NCBI GenBank assembly: GCA_016707005.1
Contig: JADJIQ010000004.1
Coordinates: 248,001-312,000, forward strand
DNA from: Ignavibacteria bacterium
GTDB lineage: Bacteria > Bacteroidota > Ignavibacteria > Kapaibacteriales > Kapaibacteriaceae
Direction: 5' to 3'
DNA length: 64,000 nt
The notes under the pieces are model-generated. The model ran no database searches. It saw only the letters and a program-made list of their open reading frames with translations, and had not been told where the DNA came from. Positions 24,900 through 35,154 of the stretch are shown piece after piece. The position numbers and the translations under genes are program-made. The first letter of the stretch is position 1, and the number at the start of each line of letters is the position of its first letter.

Positions 24900-25846
24900 T
24901 ATCCGTCTATCCTCACAGCAACGCTGACGCGATGAAGTAATGCCGAAGCACCGAGTGAACTCAAGGCATAATCGAAATCGAGCATCGGGAGGTCAAGCCC
25001 GATGCCTGCACTGAGACCGGTCAATTGTGTTGCAACGTTCACGGAGCTGGTATTGCGAGTGGAGTTGTCATATCCGACACGAACCTGGACTACCTTCCCA
25101 AGATACAACTCCCCGCCGACTGAAAAATTCAAGAACCTGTCGAAAAACGATTCAACGTCATCGGTAAGGTGATTCAATGAAAGGTTCACGAGCAGTGGGA
25201 GTCCGCGAAGTCGGTGATTGACGCCCAGTCTCATGTCAAGGGGCAGAGCATCGTGCACTCCATCGTAGGTAGAGAGCTGCGTTCCTACATTGAGAATGCT
25301 CACACCTAGATTGGTTCGCTGGGCAGGAAAGCGAAACAACAGTCCGGCATCGAGTGCCAAGGCTGTGGACGACATATCTTCTAATGACGAATGAAGGACC
25401 TTTGCCGTTACTCCGTAGGTGATGAGCGTATCGAGTTCTCGAGCGAACGACACTCCGAAAACCACATCACTCGCACCGAAGGTGCCAGTCACGGATCCTA
25501 GTTGATCTGCGCGATCGAACGATCCGTAACTCGTGAACGAGGCCGTTACAGCGAACGTACCGAGGTTCTCTACCTCTTGATTGTACGTGGCATATCCGGC
25601 ATTGATATCGAGAACATGTTTGATGAACGTGCCTGCAACGCGACGCTGTTCAAGAGTTGGCAACACCGCAGGGTTGAGGACAACATTCTGCGGATCGTTG
25701 GGCATGGCTACGGTGGAGCCCCCTAATCCTGCCATACGGGCACTCATCATGCCGCGAAGGAATGGGAAGATCGTGGCCTCTTGTGCATTCACCAAAACCG
25801 GTGTGATCACGGAGGCGAGTACGAGGATGATGCGTGTGAGCTTCAT
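24899..25846 (-). CDS. PorV/PorQ-like outer-membrane protein (type IX secretion)
   Basis: 315 residues from ATG 25846; that start overlaps the preceding stop and yields a signal peptide ending ITPVLVNAQ. The beginning of the mature part (FPFLRGMMSARMAGLGGSTV, NDPQNVVLNPAVLP) is the pattern of PorQ/PorV and related UPF0164 barrels, followed by regular beta strands to the C-terminus. PorV shuttles type IX cargo and PorQ is an accessory; length and start favour a PorQ-like protein. It fits with sprA and the sorting-domain protein at 1081. Confidence 0.8.
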   Translation of the reverse strand: MKLTRIILVLASVITPVLVNAQEATIFPFLRGMMSARMAGLGGSTVAMPNDPQNVVLNPAVLPTLEQRRVAGTFIKHVLDINAGYATYNQEVENLGTFAVTASFTSYGSFDRADQLGSVTGTFGASDVVFGVSFARELDTLITYGVTAKVLHSSLEDMSSTALALDAGLLFRFPAQRTNLGVSILNVGTQLSTYDGVHDALPLDMRLGVNHRLRGLPLLVNLSLNHLTDDVESFFDRFLNFSVGGELYLGKVVQVRVGYDNSTRNTSSVNVATQLTGLSAGIGLDLPMLDFDYALSSLGASALLHRVSVAVRIDG

Positions 25847-26268
25847 GCGCCAGAAGATTGGTTGTACGATGCCATGGCATCGAAAAAACGTCGCGGCGGC
25901 CGAACGGGTTTGAACTCGGTGGCCGATACAAAACTGTGACGTGTCCATCCGCTGGCGAGTGTGTCCGATCCTCTCCGAAGTTCATATCTCAGAACTAACA
26001 CCGGCGAATGCTCCATCGTGTAGCTTGTCTCGATGGTCACCACGTCATCATATCGAGCCGGGGAAAGGTACTGCGCATGGGCCTCGAGCACGGGCATGAG
26101 ATAGCCTTCTGCCTCCAGTTCAGCATACGGAAGACCGGCAGACCGAAGTAACTCCGTCCGTCCGATCTCAAACAACCGCATATAGTTCCCATAGTACACC
26201 ACACCCATCTTATCCGTGTCACTATAGCGCACACGGTACTCGGTACAATGCACGATGGTGGCTGTCAT
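25843..26268 (-). CDS. Acyl-CoA thioesterase, 4HBT (YbgC/FadM) type
   Basis: 141 residues. YRVRYSDTDKMGVVYYGNYMRLFE is the hallmark of YbgC-type hotdog thioesterases, with the aspartate of D-T-D-x-M-G-V-V-Y as catalytic residue. Likely hydrolyses short or aromatic acyl-CoAs. It overlaps parB by four bases and the PorV-like gene by four bases, so it is fixed in the operon. Confidence 0.9.
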   Translation of the reverse strand: MTATIVHCTEYRVRYSDTDKMGVVYYGNYMRLFEIGRTELLRSAGLPYAELEAEGYLMPVLEAHAQYLSPARYDDVVTIETSYTMEHSPVLVLRYELRRGSDTLASGWTRHSFVSATEFKPVRPPRRFFDAMASYNQSSGA

Positions 26269-27233
26269 CGGTTGGGGCCTTGGTCGTTCATGGACAGCAT
26301 CATGTCGAGAAGGCGCTCAAGTTCTTCCAAGGAGTAGAACTCGATATCTACCGATCCGGAATCATCGGCCTTCATACGAACACGGACTTGTGTGCCAAAC
26401 AGGTGTCGGAGCGAATTCTCGATATCGGCCAGAGAATTCGACGGGCCGCCCTTGTCCGTGGTCCGCGGTACCGCGCTCGCAGGGGCTGTGGATTTGATCT
26501 CTCCGCCCTTGACCAACTCCTTGCGACCCAGCTCGAGATCCTTTACCAGCGCTTCGGTCTTACGAACAGAGAGTTCGCGCTTAATGATCTCTCGCAGGAC
26601 AACAAGTTGAAGATGATCGGAGGAGAGGGCCAGCAGTGCGCGGGCATGTCCCATGGTGATCCGACGAGTACGAAGGGCTGACTGTGCATCCGGCGGCAGC
26701 TTGAGCAAGCGGAGGAAATTGGCTACCGTGCTTCGATCCTTGCCGACCTTGATCGCTACGTCATCCTGACGCAGATTACATTCTTCGATCAGACGCTGAT
26801 ATCCAAGTGCTACTTCGAGAGGGTTAAGGTCTTCCCGTTGAAGATTCTCAACAAGAGCGATCTCCAGCATCTGCCCGTCCGATCCAACGTTCATCACGTA
26901 GGCAGGGATGGAGGTAAGGCCAGCCATCTTCGAAGCGCGTAGACGACGTTCCCCGCTGATAAGCTCATAGCCATCAAAGTGCGGACGAACCGTGATCGGA
27001 GTGATCACACCATGGACGGCGATCGATTGTGCGAGTTCCTGCAAAGCCCCCTCATCGAAATGATGTCGGGGTTGAACGGGGTTCGTGCTGATCCGCTCAA
27101 TATCGATGAGGGCAACACCGAGTACCTCGTCCGAGCCATCGGAAAGCGGCTGTTGTGCAGTTGATTCAGGTCGAAGCAACTCTTTTGGTATGAGCGCCCC
27201 GATCCCCTTGCCTAGTCCTAACCCTTGCTTCAC
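26265..27233 (-). CDS. parB: Chromosome partitioning protein ParB
   Basis: 322 residues starting at GTG 27233 with the usual KQGLGLGKGIGALIPK. The CTP-binding N-domain has ITVRPHFDGYELISGERRLR; the central helix-turn-helix is QDDVAIKVGKDRSTVANFLR, followed by GHARALLAL. It loads at parS sites as a clamp and recruits ParA. I saw no parS-like 16-mer palindrome inside the window, but I could not search exhaustively. It starts 15 bases after parA. Confidence 0.94.
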   Translation of the reverse strand: MKQGLGLGKGIGALIPKELLRPESTAQQPLSDGSDEVLGVALIDIERISTNPVQPRHHFDEGALQELAQSIAVHGVITPITVRPHFDGYELISGERRLRASKMAGLTSIPAYVMNVGSDGQMLEIALVENLQREDLNPLEVALGYQRLIEECNLRQDDVAIKVGKDRSTVANFLRLLKLPPDAQSALRTRRITMGHARALLALSSDHLQLVVLREIIKRELSVRKTEALVKDLELGRKELVKGGEIKSTAPASAVPRTTDKGGPSNSLADIENSLRHLFGTQVRVRMKADDSGSVDIEFYSLEELERLLDMMLSMNDQGPNR

Positions 27234-27248
27234 GCTGTGGTCCTTTGA

Positions 27249-28037
27249 TTATTCCGCCACGGCCCCGGGAACTACACCATTCTTGGTGAGGATCTCCGTT
27301 GCGAGCTCGAGATAGTTCTGTGCTCCGATACTTGACGCGTCGTACAACAGTGCCGGTTTCCCGTGACTTGGGGCTTCGGAGAGACGGACGTTCCGAGAGA
27401 TGATCGTGCGACACGCTTTGTCTTCGAAGTGACGTCGTACTTCGTCTACAACCTGATTAGAAAGCCGAAGCCGTGAATCATACATCGTAAGCAGCACACC
27501 TTCGATCTCGAGATTGGGGTTGGTTGTTCTGCGAACGATGGAGATCGTATTGAGCAATTGTCCCAGACCTTCAAGTGCATAGAACTCACATTGTACCGGC
27601 ACCAGAACGGAGTCGGCAGCTGTAAGGGAGTTCAAAGTAAGAAGTCCAAGAGAAGGCGGACAGTCGATGACGATGAAGTCATACTGATCCTTGATGGTGT
27701 CCAACACCTTCTTGAGCAGATGCTCGCGATGCGGCACCTCAACAAGTTCGATCTCTGCACCAACGAGGTTGATGTGCGACGGAACGAGATCGAGGACTGG
27801 CATCTGTGTTTTGACGACCACACTGCTAATGGCCAGTCCGTTAACGAGTACTTCGTAGATCGTTCGATCCAGCTGAGCTGTTTCTACGCCATACCCATGT
27901 GATGCGTTTGCCTGCGGGTCGATGTCTACGAGAAGGGTCTTCTGCTCTGCGGCAGCCAACGACGCTGCAAGGTTGACGGACGTTGTTGTTTTCCCTACTC
28001 CGCCTTTTTGGTTGGCGACCGCGATGATCTTGCCCAT
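27249..28037 (-). CDS. parA: Chromosome partitioning ATPase ParA (Soj)
   Basis: 262 residues. Deviant Walker A motif [16 protein letters not shown] at residues 9-24, Walker A' DIDPQANAS and Walker [12 protein letters not shown]. No N-terminal DNA-binding extension, as in chromosomal ParA. It heads the eight-gene chain running down to ogg2, with sprA upstream on the same strand (127 bases between, nothing recognisable in the gap). Confidence 0.95.
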   Translation of the reverse strand: MGKIIAVANQKGGVGKTTTSVNLAASLAAAEQKTLLVDIDPQANASHGYGVETAQLDRTIYEVLVNGLAISSVVVKTQMPVLDLVPSHINLVGAEIELVEVPHREHLLKKVLDTIKDQYDFIVIDCPPSLGLLTLNSLTAADSVLVPVQCEFYALEGLGQLLNTISIVRRTTNPNLEIEGVLLTMYDSRLRLSNQVVDEVRRHFEDKACRTIISRNVRLSEAPSHGKPALLYDASSIGAQNYLELATEILTKNGVVPGAVAE

Positions 28038-28164
28038 GTCTATTCGGACTCCCTCGACGCTGCTACGTGAGTGGTGATATTTCCGCTCGAAGTTCTCGAG
28101 TCGGGCTACAAAGGTACGAACCCACCCCGTCTCCGGGAAACCTATGTTTCATGGGCGTTCCACG

Positions 28165-31100
28165 CTATCTGCCTCCGGAGATGGACAGCCTTATATCGAG
28201 GCCTACCTGCGTGGTGCTGAACCCCGGATTTGCAGCCCCTTCGCTGAAGTTTCCTTCGTATCGGAAGAAGGCAGAGGCCGTAACGCGATTGCTGATCGTG
28301 TATCTAGCGCGAGGTTCGATGATGATCTGGGTTGTTCCGTCAACAAGAGACCCGTCTGCCCCCTTGAAATCAGTTACGTCGTATTGAGCCCTGAGATTGC
28401 GACGGATCTGGGTGTTGAAGGTGAACTCCATGTCGTTCTGCAGGTCGAGACCAAGGATCTTCAGTGATACTCCCCTTCTGAGATACGATGCCTGTATCTG
28501 GATCTCGTGGGACGTCTCACGTGAGATCACACTTCTGGCAGAGGCATTTAGACCGTGGGTTGTTGTAACACTGTACCGGCCGGTGGCGGTGAGCAGGCCG
28601 TTCAATCTGCGTTCGTCAAAGGAGAGATTCAAGCCGATAAGGGGCGTAAACCCGGACTTGATCTGTTGCACTTCTATCACGCGACCGTTGTCGTTGATAC
28701 GTGCATTCTCGGTGTAGGTGGACTGATAGGCATGTTCAAGGAAGATCCGCTGAGCGATCCCGCGGAATGGCGCGATCTTCTCGATCCCATCCCAACGAAG
28801 TGTCCAGTTGATCGCCGGCAGTACGCGCCCGATCTCACCGGAGATGAAGTCCAACGATTCGAATCCTTCCCGGAACGAGGTTGCCAATGCCTCTAACAAT
28901 CGAGCATTTCTGCCTACTGTGTCAGGATCGGCTTCGATGGCGGCCTTTCGTCCGTTATAGATCGTAATCACGTTCTCTACGTTGTCATTGAACAATCCGA
29001 ACGGCATATCCGGGAAGCTGATAAAGCTTCGCTCAAGGGTCTGGCGCTTATTGATGTTCGTGAACGTTGGGATGCCTGCAGCATCGGTCACCACCCGTTG
29101 ATTGCGACTGTATCCAACATCCGTACGCATGTTCAGATCCAACGTAGCTCCCGGCCACAAGGGTCGGTTGGTTTGGAACTGGAATGTGGAACGCTGCGTG
29201 TAGTCGTCAACCATCACTGCGTTCGACGGACGAACCCCGGCAGTTGTCTCGAATTTGAAGAATGGGAAGGCAGAACTGCCCACAAGATTCAGATCTCCGT
29301 GCGGGTTGGAGATCAGACCAAGTTGATATGGCGTGCTCGGACCCCACATTGGATCGTTATCGCGGAAGGTCAATGATCGTGCCCAGAGGTTGGTGATCCC
29401 TGTTCCGCCGAGGATACCATTGTTGAGGGCTGTGTTCGTCTGATTGAACGTGAACGTGAAGTTCTCGAATCCGAAGAAGATGTCTTGCAAGACGGAACCG
29501 AAGTCATCAGCCCCTTTTTTAGACGGGCCGAACATCTCTGCTCCGAACTGTCGCCAACGGAACACTGGACTCAAACGGAAATTCGATGTATACCGTGCTG
29601 TTCGGACCACATCACGTTGTGCCGGATCCGGTTGTAGCGGATCGAACACTCCATACACAACGTTGTAAGAGCCCGTGGTCTCCAACAACCGGTTCAGACC
29701 AAAAATGTCTGGAAGTTTAGGGCGGAACGAAAACGTGATCGTCTGACCGAAGTTGTTGTCAGGTCCGAAATTGAAGAGCTGACCGTTGCTGAAGAACATC
29801 TGATCTGCGATCTGTCCGCCCGTTCGCTGACGACCGTTCTGATCCATCTCGAGCGGCACGAGCGTGGAAGAAGAGATGACCTTGTAATCGATCACCGCAC
29901 TCAAAAAACCGTTCTCAACAAGGCGCCAGTTGAATCCAAAAGATTTCTCAGCGATGAATTCACGGATGATCGGGCTAGGCTGGAGTAGGAATCTGGATTG
30001 TTCCGTTGTCCGAGCACGGGTCATACCAAGATTGGCCGTGATCGTCTGCGGAAGGAAGTTGATCTTCATGTCCTTGTATGCTTTCAAGCCCCATACTTCT
30101 GTCAGGAATTTTAGGGGGCTTACGTCATACTTAGCCGGAAGTGTCACGGCATAATCGATCCGGAGACGCCATCTCCAATCAAAACGTTGCTGAACAACCT
30201 GCGACCGTTCGAACTCCTGTGCATAGGCAAAGTTGAACGTGAGTTTGTTGAAGGTGTCATCGAGATACCATGCCTTAGAAGGGATCCCCAACTTGAGACC
30301 GGTAACTGCCCACTGATCCTGCACCCTTACTCGTTGAGAACGTGTTTTCACATTTTCTGATGCCTGAGCAGCAGCCTCAGCAGTTCCGCCCTTGTCCAAC
30401 GTATCCTGAGCGGCGGCGGCGGCGGCGGCATCAAGCTCAACGTCATTCTGCGCCTGATACTTCGGTGTCTCTGCCAACTCCGTGTGAGTATAGGTCACCG
30501 GTATCCGCGTCTCTTTGAGTTCTTTCGGAAGGAACTTTTCGAGACCGAGCTGCACAGTGGCATTCCACGCCGTGGCCTGCATGCGATTCCCGAATCGATC
30601 CTCAAGACGGTGGTAGTTCGGCGTTGTATGGTTGATCGATGCAGTGATATCGCCTACGTCTGCGAGTTTCAATGTAGTACTTGCCAGCCCCGCCCAGTCA
30701 TTATCATTGGTGGGTTCAACTACGCGGAGTTCATCCACCCACATCGATGTTGACAGCCCATTCGGATATCGTTCAGCCGGGTTCGCAATGCCGAAACCAA
30801 AGAATGTCACCCGAGTCATGATCGGATTACCCTTGATCGCAAAAATCCCCTGCGGATCTCCGGGCACAGAGAACTCTTGCCGTTCAGTGGTCCGACTTTG
30901 ATCTCTTCGCTCCTTGATCGCCGTAAGGTCGGAGATCACGATACGCAGGTCCTGCCAACCTCGCAGGAGCGGACGTCGGTACTCGTAGTAGTTGGCTGAG
31001 TCCACACCATATCGCACAAAGCAGTACGCCGGAGGTGTTGAACCTTCTGTAACACTGCTCGGCATGGTATTATCACCATGGATGAAGAACGCTACCTCTT

Positions 31101-34100
31101 TGTAGTAGAACAGATCCCATGGGCGGAAAATGCGAGCTGCAAATCGCTCTTCACCATAGCGTAGGTTCCGCGCCTTTATCACCAGAGATTGTTCGTTAAG
31201 GTAGACCTGTTGATATGGGTCCGGATTCTGAAGCTGTTGAGGGGGCTGAACACCCGGAGGCATCGTGTAGAAGTCCGGCGCACTCTGGTTCTCTTCGCGG
31301 TTCACATAGGCAACCTGCAGGACGGAGTCGGTTGATGAAACGTTCGGCTGGAACTGGTGATTACGCAGCCAATAGGATCCAACAACTCCCCAGTCTGCAA
31401 TTGAGACCTTTACAGTTCCACCCTGGAAGTGGACACGTGCGTATTGAATGTTCGTGAAGAGTGGGTTTCCGACAACAGTGTCTGGACGACGTACAGGGAT
31501 ACGGAAAAGGAACCATCCGGCTGGAGGATTACCACCAACGATCTGCGGATTTGTTGATGGGTTCGGATTAAGCTGTACCTCGTATCGGAAATAGCTGTTA
31601 TCAAGGGAGATCGTTTGGCCGTTGTTCTTATTTAGGATCTCGGTATCAGGGAACTGACCGAGCTCAGACTGTGTAGAGTTGCCTTCGAAATTGTTGTATT
31701 GAACGAATTGCGACTCATTCTGATTCTGACGGTCGGCATTGAAGTCAAAGAAGTAGTCGTCACGGGCAGGGTCGGCTTCCCTATTGAGCGGATCGGGATA
31801 TACCACCTTTTCGCGGTCGTTGGTGAGAGTATCGATTCCGCGGTCTTCGCCAACATCAATGAGATTGTTAGCCGGTGGATTGTCTTCGGTATTGAGACGC
31901 TGATTGGGGATCACATCTTCGCTGATCTGACCTAGGTCGATGAACATACGCGACCCGGCCTCGTATGCATCGATCTTCATCATGATCTCGATGTAATCGA
32001 TGTTGTCATTGTCAAAGTTGGTATTGAACGGAGACAGCAATCGAAGCATACCGCCCCAGATCTTCGGTCTGTTCTGTTCGATGTAGCTCTGTGTGGTTGC
32101 ACGAACATTCAGTGAGTCCGCATCATTCCACCGCGGATTCTTTGCATCAAGGAATTCAGGATTAGGATTGTAGATACCACGTTCACGTGGTTCAAAGACC
32201 AATCGAATCGGGTTGATATTGTTTCGACCCTGAACGCGTGCACGGTTGGGATACACGTCTGCCTGAGGCACATCTGGAACGAACTTCTGATACCAAAACG
32301 TCTTTCCCTTGAATTTCACGGCATTGGTATCGTGGTCCCATAATGACACATCTTTTGACGGAGAAGAGTGTTGCCATACGGTTGGCGTGAGGCCGAACGA
32401 CAAGTACCGCCTTGCACTCTCGAAGTCATCAACATAGGCAACGGCCTTACCTGCATCACTGGCTACTGTTGACGTTCTCTTATTCGGCGTAGGCGACACC
32501 ATAGCCCATTCACCAGTGAACGTCCATGTAGATTTCTCCTTCGTATCGAGACCAGGCAATGCATCCAATGCTCTCGTAAGCCACGGCAACTCCGCATTGA
32601 ACTTCGCATCGAAGCCCATCATGAAGTTCGAGTTCGGTTCTTGACCAGGCATCACGCGGTCTACGATAGCGGCCTGATCATAATTCATAAGCGTCATACC
32701 GATCGAACCGTTCATTCGACGCTTATTGAACAATACCATGTCGGCACGCAGACCGAGCAACGTTCTCGTTGTGAGATTAAAGATGTCGTTCTGCTCGTAT
32801 TCGATATTCAGATTGGCATTCGGAAGAGTTGCCCGAGCGTTCAGAAGGGACATCGTGCCGGTATAGTAGTCAACCGTATAATCCACTCCTTCACGCAACG
32901 GCGCGCCGTCGAGCGTCACGCGAACACTGCCTGGTGCAAGCTGATACGCAAGCGGGATCCTGTTGCCGGTTGCCGTTCCCGCTGCTTCTCCAACGAGAAG
33001 GAACCTGTCCTTAGCTGTTACAAGGCGTGCAGCCGCATCGGTGGTGTCATAGACCTCATTGAACACATACTGTTCGGCAAGCTGGGCATTTCCCTTTGAG
33101 GCAAAGTACTCGCGAATGCCTTCCCGGAACGGTTCAAGACTTGGGAAGGTGATCTCACCTCGCTGTGAATTGAACACGGGAGGACGGGCATCGAAAGCGC
33201 CGTCCGGAGGCGCTGCGCCAGTTCCGTTATTCACTTGGTCAATGCGGAAGATCGTTGGGATCTTATCCGGCGCACCTTCAAGAACATCCGTTGAGTCATT
33301 TGTGGATCGATAGTACCACATTCCAATTCGGGCATCCTGCGGATTGACGTTTGCAACACCGATGTTGTAGATGTTCTTCATCAATCGCTTCCAAAGAAGC
33401 GTAAATCCCGGCTGCATCTGAGGACGAGCAATGAGCTTAAGGATCAGTGTGTCCTTCTCCCCTACATCACTAGTGAGAGTCCCATGATTGAAGTCGTCTG
33501 TGTTGTCAGTCGTGGGACCGTCGGTTCGATAAGCAACAGCATAGTAGCGGTCAGTTCTGAGGTTAAGAATTGTAAGTGTTCCAAGATTGTAATCGATCTC
33601 AAAACGCTTATTGTCCAAACGAGTGAACCTCCCCCGTTCTACTGTACCAGCCTTGATTTCTTGATTTTTGATTGCTGCCGGATATCGCTCGCCTTGAGCA
33701 TAACGAATGGGTGTAAGGTCCGCGATTGCTATTGCCTCGTTGGCTTGCACTTCCCTGAGATCAGTTGTGGACTCCCATACCTCAATGTCTCCCTTAACTA
33801 CAAGCGGTGCCCCAAATGGAGGAAGAACTGGGGTTGTCGAACGAAAATATGCTCTCCAGACAGCCATGTACGCAGTATCGAGGAAGAAGTGATTGCGTGT
33901 GTAATCATAGGCGCGCACGGTGAACATCTGACGCGCTGAGCCGCCACGAGCGTTGATGATCTTGCGTTCGCCGCGACGTTGAGAGGCGATGGTCTTGAGG
34001 TATAGGGGGCCGAACTGGAAGTCGGCCCGGACACCAAAGAGCGTTTGTCCCCCACCAATAAGGGTGCTTTGGGTCTCGAGGTTCACATTACCAAATTCGA

Positions 34101-34977
34101 CGCGTTTGATGATGTCGTCGTCGTATCCCTCATAGCCAACTTTAAACCGGTTATTGAACTCGAACTGGTTGAGGGTGTTCCAGTCTACGTTCATGCGGAA
34201 TTTGTCGCCGATGCGACCGCTGACGTTGACCTGGATGTTCTGGTTAAAGATCGGTGCCGACTGGGTCTGACCAAGGACCGAGGCGGTACCCAAACGTTGC
34301 GTGTCCCATCGCCATCCGGCCTGTACGTTCACCTCTCCATTCACATTGATCGACACCTCAGGCTTGCCGAAGATCCCGAAAATGGCATTCGGCGGGAGTG
34401 GGATAGTGATGTTTGTTGCTTGATCGATAAGCTTTGTGAGCTCGGCCGACGACATCGGCTTCTTCATTTCATACGCCAGAAGCGACGAGTCCCTCAGCTT
34501 CCTTGCCATTGCCTCACGCTGTTGAGCCAGGTACCCTTCCATGGTGATCGGAACCATCGTCCCAACATCCACCCCGTCAAGCATCTTCCTGAGGGTAACG
34601 TTATCCAGAAGCGAATCCACATATCCCACGGCAGAATACCCCTTAGGAATAGGAATCGTCCGGTCTCGTCTCTGTGCTGGACTCGTCCCGTACCGATTTA
34701 TCGTGGATGTGGGAAAATATCTTGGCAGGTCTGTGTTGTTCGGGTCTCCTGAATCATAGCGATCAATGACCGTTGGCGGTTTCGTTGAATCCTGTAAAAG
34801 GGGCAGGATATATGCCGATAACGTCCATGAAACAGCTTGGACACATGCTGCATGAAGAGGCTCACCCGCGGCATTTGGCCGGGATGAGGCAAGGACAGAC
34901 GTAGAAAAGGCGACCATGCAAAGGCATGTCACCATCACTAAAGCCGTCAAAGATGTTCGTTTAGAACCCTCGAACAC
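28165..34977 (-). CDS. sprA: SprA, giant translocon protein of the type IX secretion system
   Basis: 2270 residues. GTG 34977, with AGGTGAG upstream, gives a basic N-terminus and a signal peptide (TALVMVTCLCMVAFSTSVLA). Diagnostic parts are the SprA N-terminal repeats with PNAIFGIFGKPEVSINVNGE and RMNVDWNTLNQFEFNNRFKV, then long beta-barrel-like stretches rich in aromatic residues, and the end STTQVGLDIRLSISGGR. SprA forms the 36-strand outer-membrane pore through which sorting-domain proteins leave. A run of six alanine codons (30411-30429) lies in a loop. It is transcribed from a separate promoter region divergent from the GH2-like gene. Confidence 0.95.
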   Translation of the reverse strand: MFEGSKRTSLTALVMVTCLCMVAFSTSVLASSRPNAAGEPLHAACVQAVSWTLSAYILPLLQDSTKPPTVIDRYDSGDPNNTDLPRYFPTSTINRYGTSPAQRRDRTIPIPKGYSAVGYVDSLLDNVTLRKMLDGVDVGTMVPITMEGYLAQQREAMARKLRDSSLLAYEMKKPMSSAELTKLIDQATNITIPLPPNAIFGIFGKPEVSINVNGEVNVQAGWRWDTQRLGTASVLGQTQSAPIFNQNIQVNVSGRIGDKFRMNVDWNTLNQFEFNNRFKVGYEGYDDDIIKRVEFGNVNLETQSTLIGGGQTLFGVRADFQFGPLYLKTIASQRRGERKIINARGGSARQMFTVRAYDYTRNHFFLDTAYMAVWRAYFRSTTPVLPPFGAPLVVKGDIEVWESTTDLREVQANEAIAIADLTPIRYAQGERYPAAIKNQEIKAGTVERGRFTRLDNKRFEIDYNLGTLTILNLRTDRYYAVAYRTDGPTTDNTDDFNHGTLTSDVGEKDTLILKLIARPQMQPGFTLLWKRLMKNIYNIGVANVNPQDARIGMWYYRSTNDSTDVLEGAPDKIPTIFRIDQVNNGTGAAPPDGAFDARPPVFNSQRGEITFPSLEPFREGIREYFASKGNAQLAEQYVFNEVYDTTDAAARLVTAKDRFLLVGEAAGTATGNRIPLAYQLAPGSVRVTLDGAPLREGVDYTVDYYTGTMSLLNARATLPNANLNIEYEQNDIFNLTTRTLLGLRADMVLFNKRRMNGSIGMTLMNYDQAAIVDRVMPGQEPNSNFMMGFDAKFNAELPWLTRALDALPGLDTKEKSTWTFTGEWAMVSPTPNKRTSTVASDAGKAVAYVDDFESARRYLSFGLTPTVWQHSSPSKDVSLWDHDTNAVKFKGKTFWYQKFVPDVPQADVYPNRARVQGRNNINPIRLVFEPRERGIYNPNPEFLDAKNPRWNDADSLNVRATTQSYIEQNRPKIWGGMLRLLSPFNTNFDNDNIDYIEIMMKIDAYEAGSRMFIDLGQISEDVIPNQRLNTEDNPPANNLIDVGEDRGIDTLTNDREKVVYPDPLNREADPARDDYFFDFNADRQNQNESQFVQYNNFEGNSTQSELGQFPDTEILNKNNGQTISLDNSYFRYEVQLNPNPSTNPQIVGGNPPAGWFLFRIPVRRPDTVVGNPLFTNIQYARVHFQGGTVKVSIADWGVVGSYWLRNHQFQPNVSSTDSVLQVAYVNREENQSAPDFYTMPPGVQPPQQLQNPDPYQQVYLNEQSLVIKARNLRYGEERFAARIFRPWDLFYYKEVAFFIHGDNTMPSSVTEGSTPPAYCFVRYGVDSANYYEYRRPLLRGWQDLRIVISDLTAIKERRDQSRTTERQEFSVPGDPQGIFAIKGNPIMTRVTFFGFGIANPAERYPNGLSTSMWVDELRVVEPTNDNDWAGLASTTLKLADVGDITASINHTTPNYHRLEDRFGNRMQATAWNATVQLGLEKFLPKELKETRIPVTYTHTELAETPKYQAQNDVELDAAAAAAAQDTLDKGGTAEAAAQASENVKTRSQRVRVQDQWAVTGLKLGIPSKAWYLDDTFNKLTFNFAYAQEFERSQVVQQRFDWRWRLRIDYAVTLPAKYDVSPLKFLTEVWGLKAYKDMKINFLPQTITANLGMTRARTTEQSRFLLQPSPIIREFIAEKSFGFNWRLVENGFLSAVIDYKVISSSTLVPLEMDQNGRQRTGGQIADQMFFSNGQLFNFGPDNNFGQTITFSFRPKLPDIFGLNRLLETTGSYNVVYGVFDPLQPDPAQRDVVRTARYTSNFRLSPVFRWRQFGAEMFGPSKKGADDFGSVLQDIFFGFENFTFTFNQTNTALNNGILGGTGITNLWARSLTFRDNDPMWGPSTPYQLGLISNPHGDLNLVGSSAFPFFKFETTAGVRPSNAVMVDDYTQRSTFQFQTNRPLWPGATLDLNMRTDVGYSRNQRVVTDAAGIPTFTNINKRQTLERSFISFPDMPFGLFNDNVENVITIYNGRKAAIEADPDTVGRNARLLEALATSFREGFESLDFISGEIGRVLPAINWTLRWDGIEKIAPFRGIAQRIFLEHAYQSTYTENARINDNGRVIEVQQIKSGFTPLIGLNLSFDERRLNGLLTATGRYSVTTTHGLNASARSVISRETSHEIQIQASYLRRGVSLKILGLDLQNDMEFTFNTQIRRNLRAQYDVTDFKGADGSLVDGTTQIIIEPRARYTISNRVTASAFFRYEGNFSEGAANPGFSTTQVGLDIRLSISGGR
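30411..30429. repeat. Trinucleotide repeat (CGG/GCC) inside sprA
   Basis: Six consecutive CGG triplets on the plus strand, encoding a poly-alanine run in SprA. In frame, so length changes would only add or remove alanines. Confidence 0.8.
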
Positions 34978-35089
34978 GTCGGGCAGCTCACCTATGGACT
35001 AAAAAAACCGGATCTGCATTCCAACATGGTCATGCAAGCAACGTACCAAATGGTGAGTATACGCCCTCTCCGTGTGAGTTTATGATGTA

Positions 35090-35097
35090 CAAAGATA
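35090..35097 (-). promoter_or_regulatory. Candidate -7 box TATCTTTG for sprA
   Basis: Exact TAnnTTTG on the minus strand, about 110 bases upstream of the sprA GTG. I see no clear TTTG at the expected -33 distance. Confidence 0.4.
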
Positions 35098-35107
35098 CAT
35101 CGTGGGT

Positions 35108-35115
35108 TAGTTTTG
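35108..35115 (+). promoter_or_regulatory. Candidate -7 box TAGTTTTG for the GH2-like gene
   Basis: Exact TAnnTTTG on the plus strand, 39 bases before ATG 35155. It lies only 10 bases from the opposing sprA box, so the two promoters would be back to back. Confidence 0.4.
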
Positions 35116-35154
35116 TAGTTCGCACGAACCACCTGCCATCCTATTGTTTACGGC

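Noticed and set aside
28067..34892. Many plus-strand frames of 60-235 codons opposite sprA
   Set aside because: They follow the codon structure of sprA on the other strand and lack ribosome binding sites and family resemblance.
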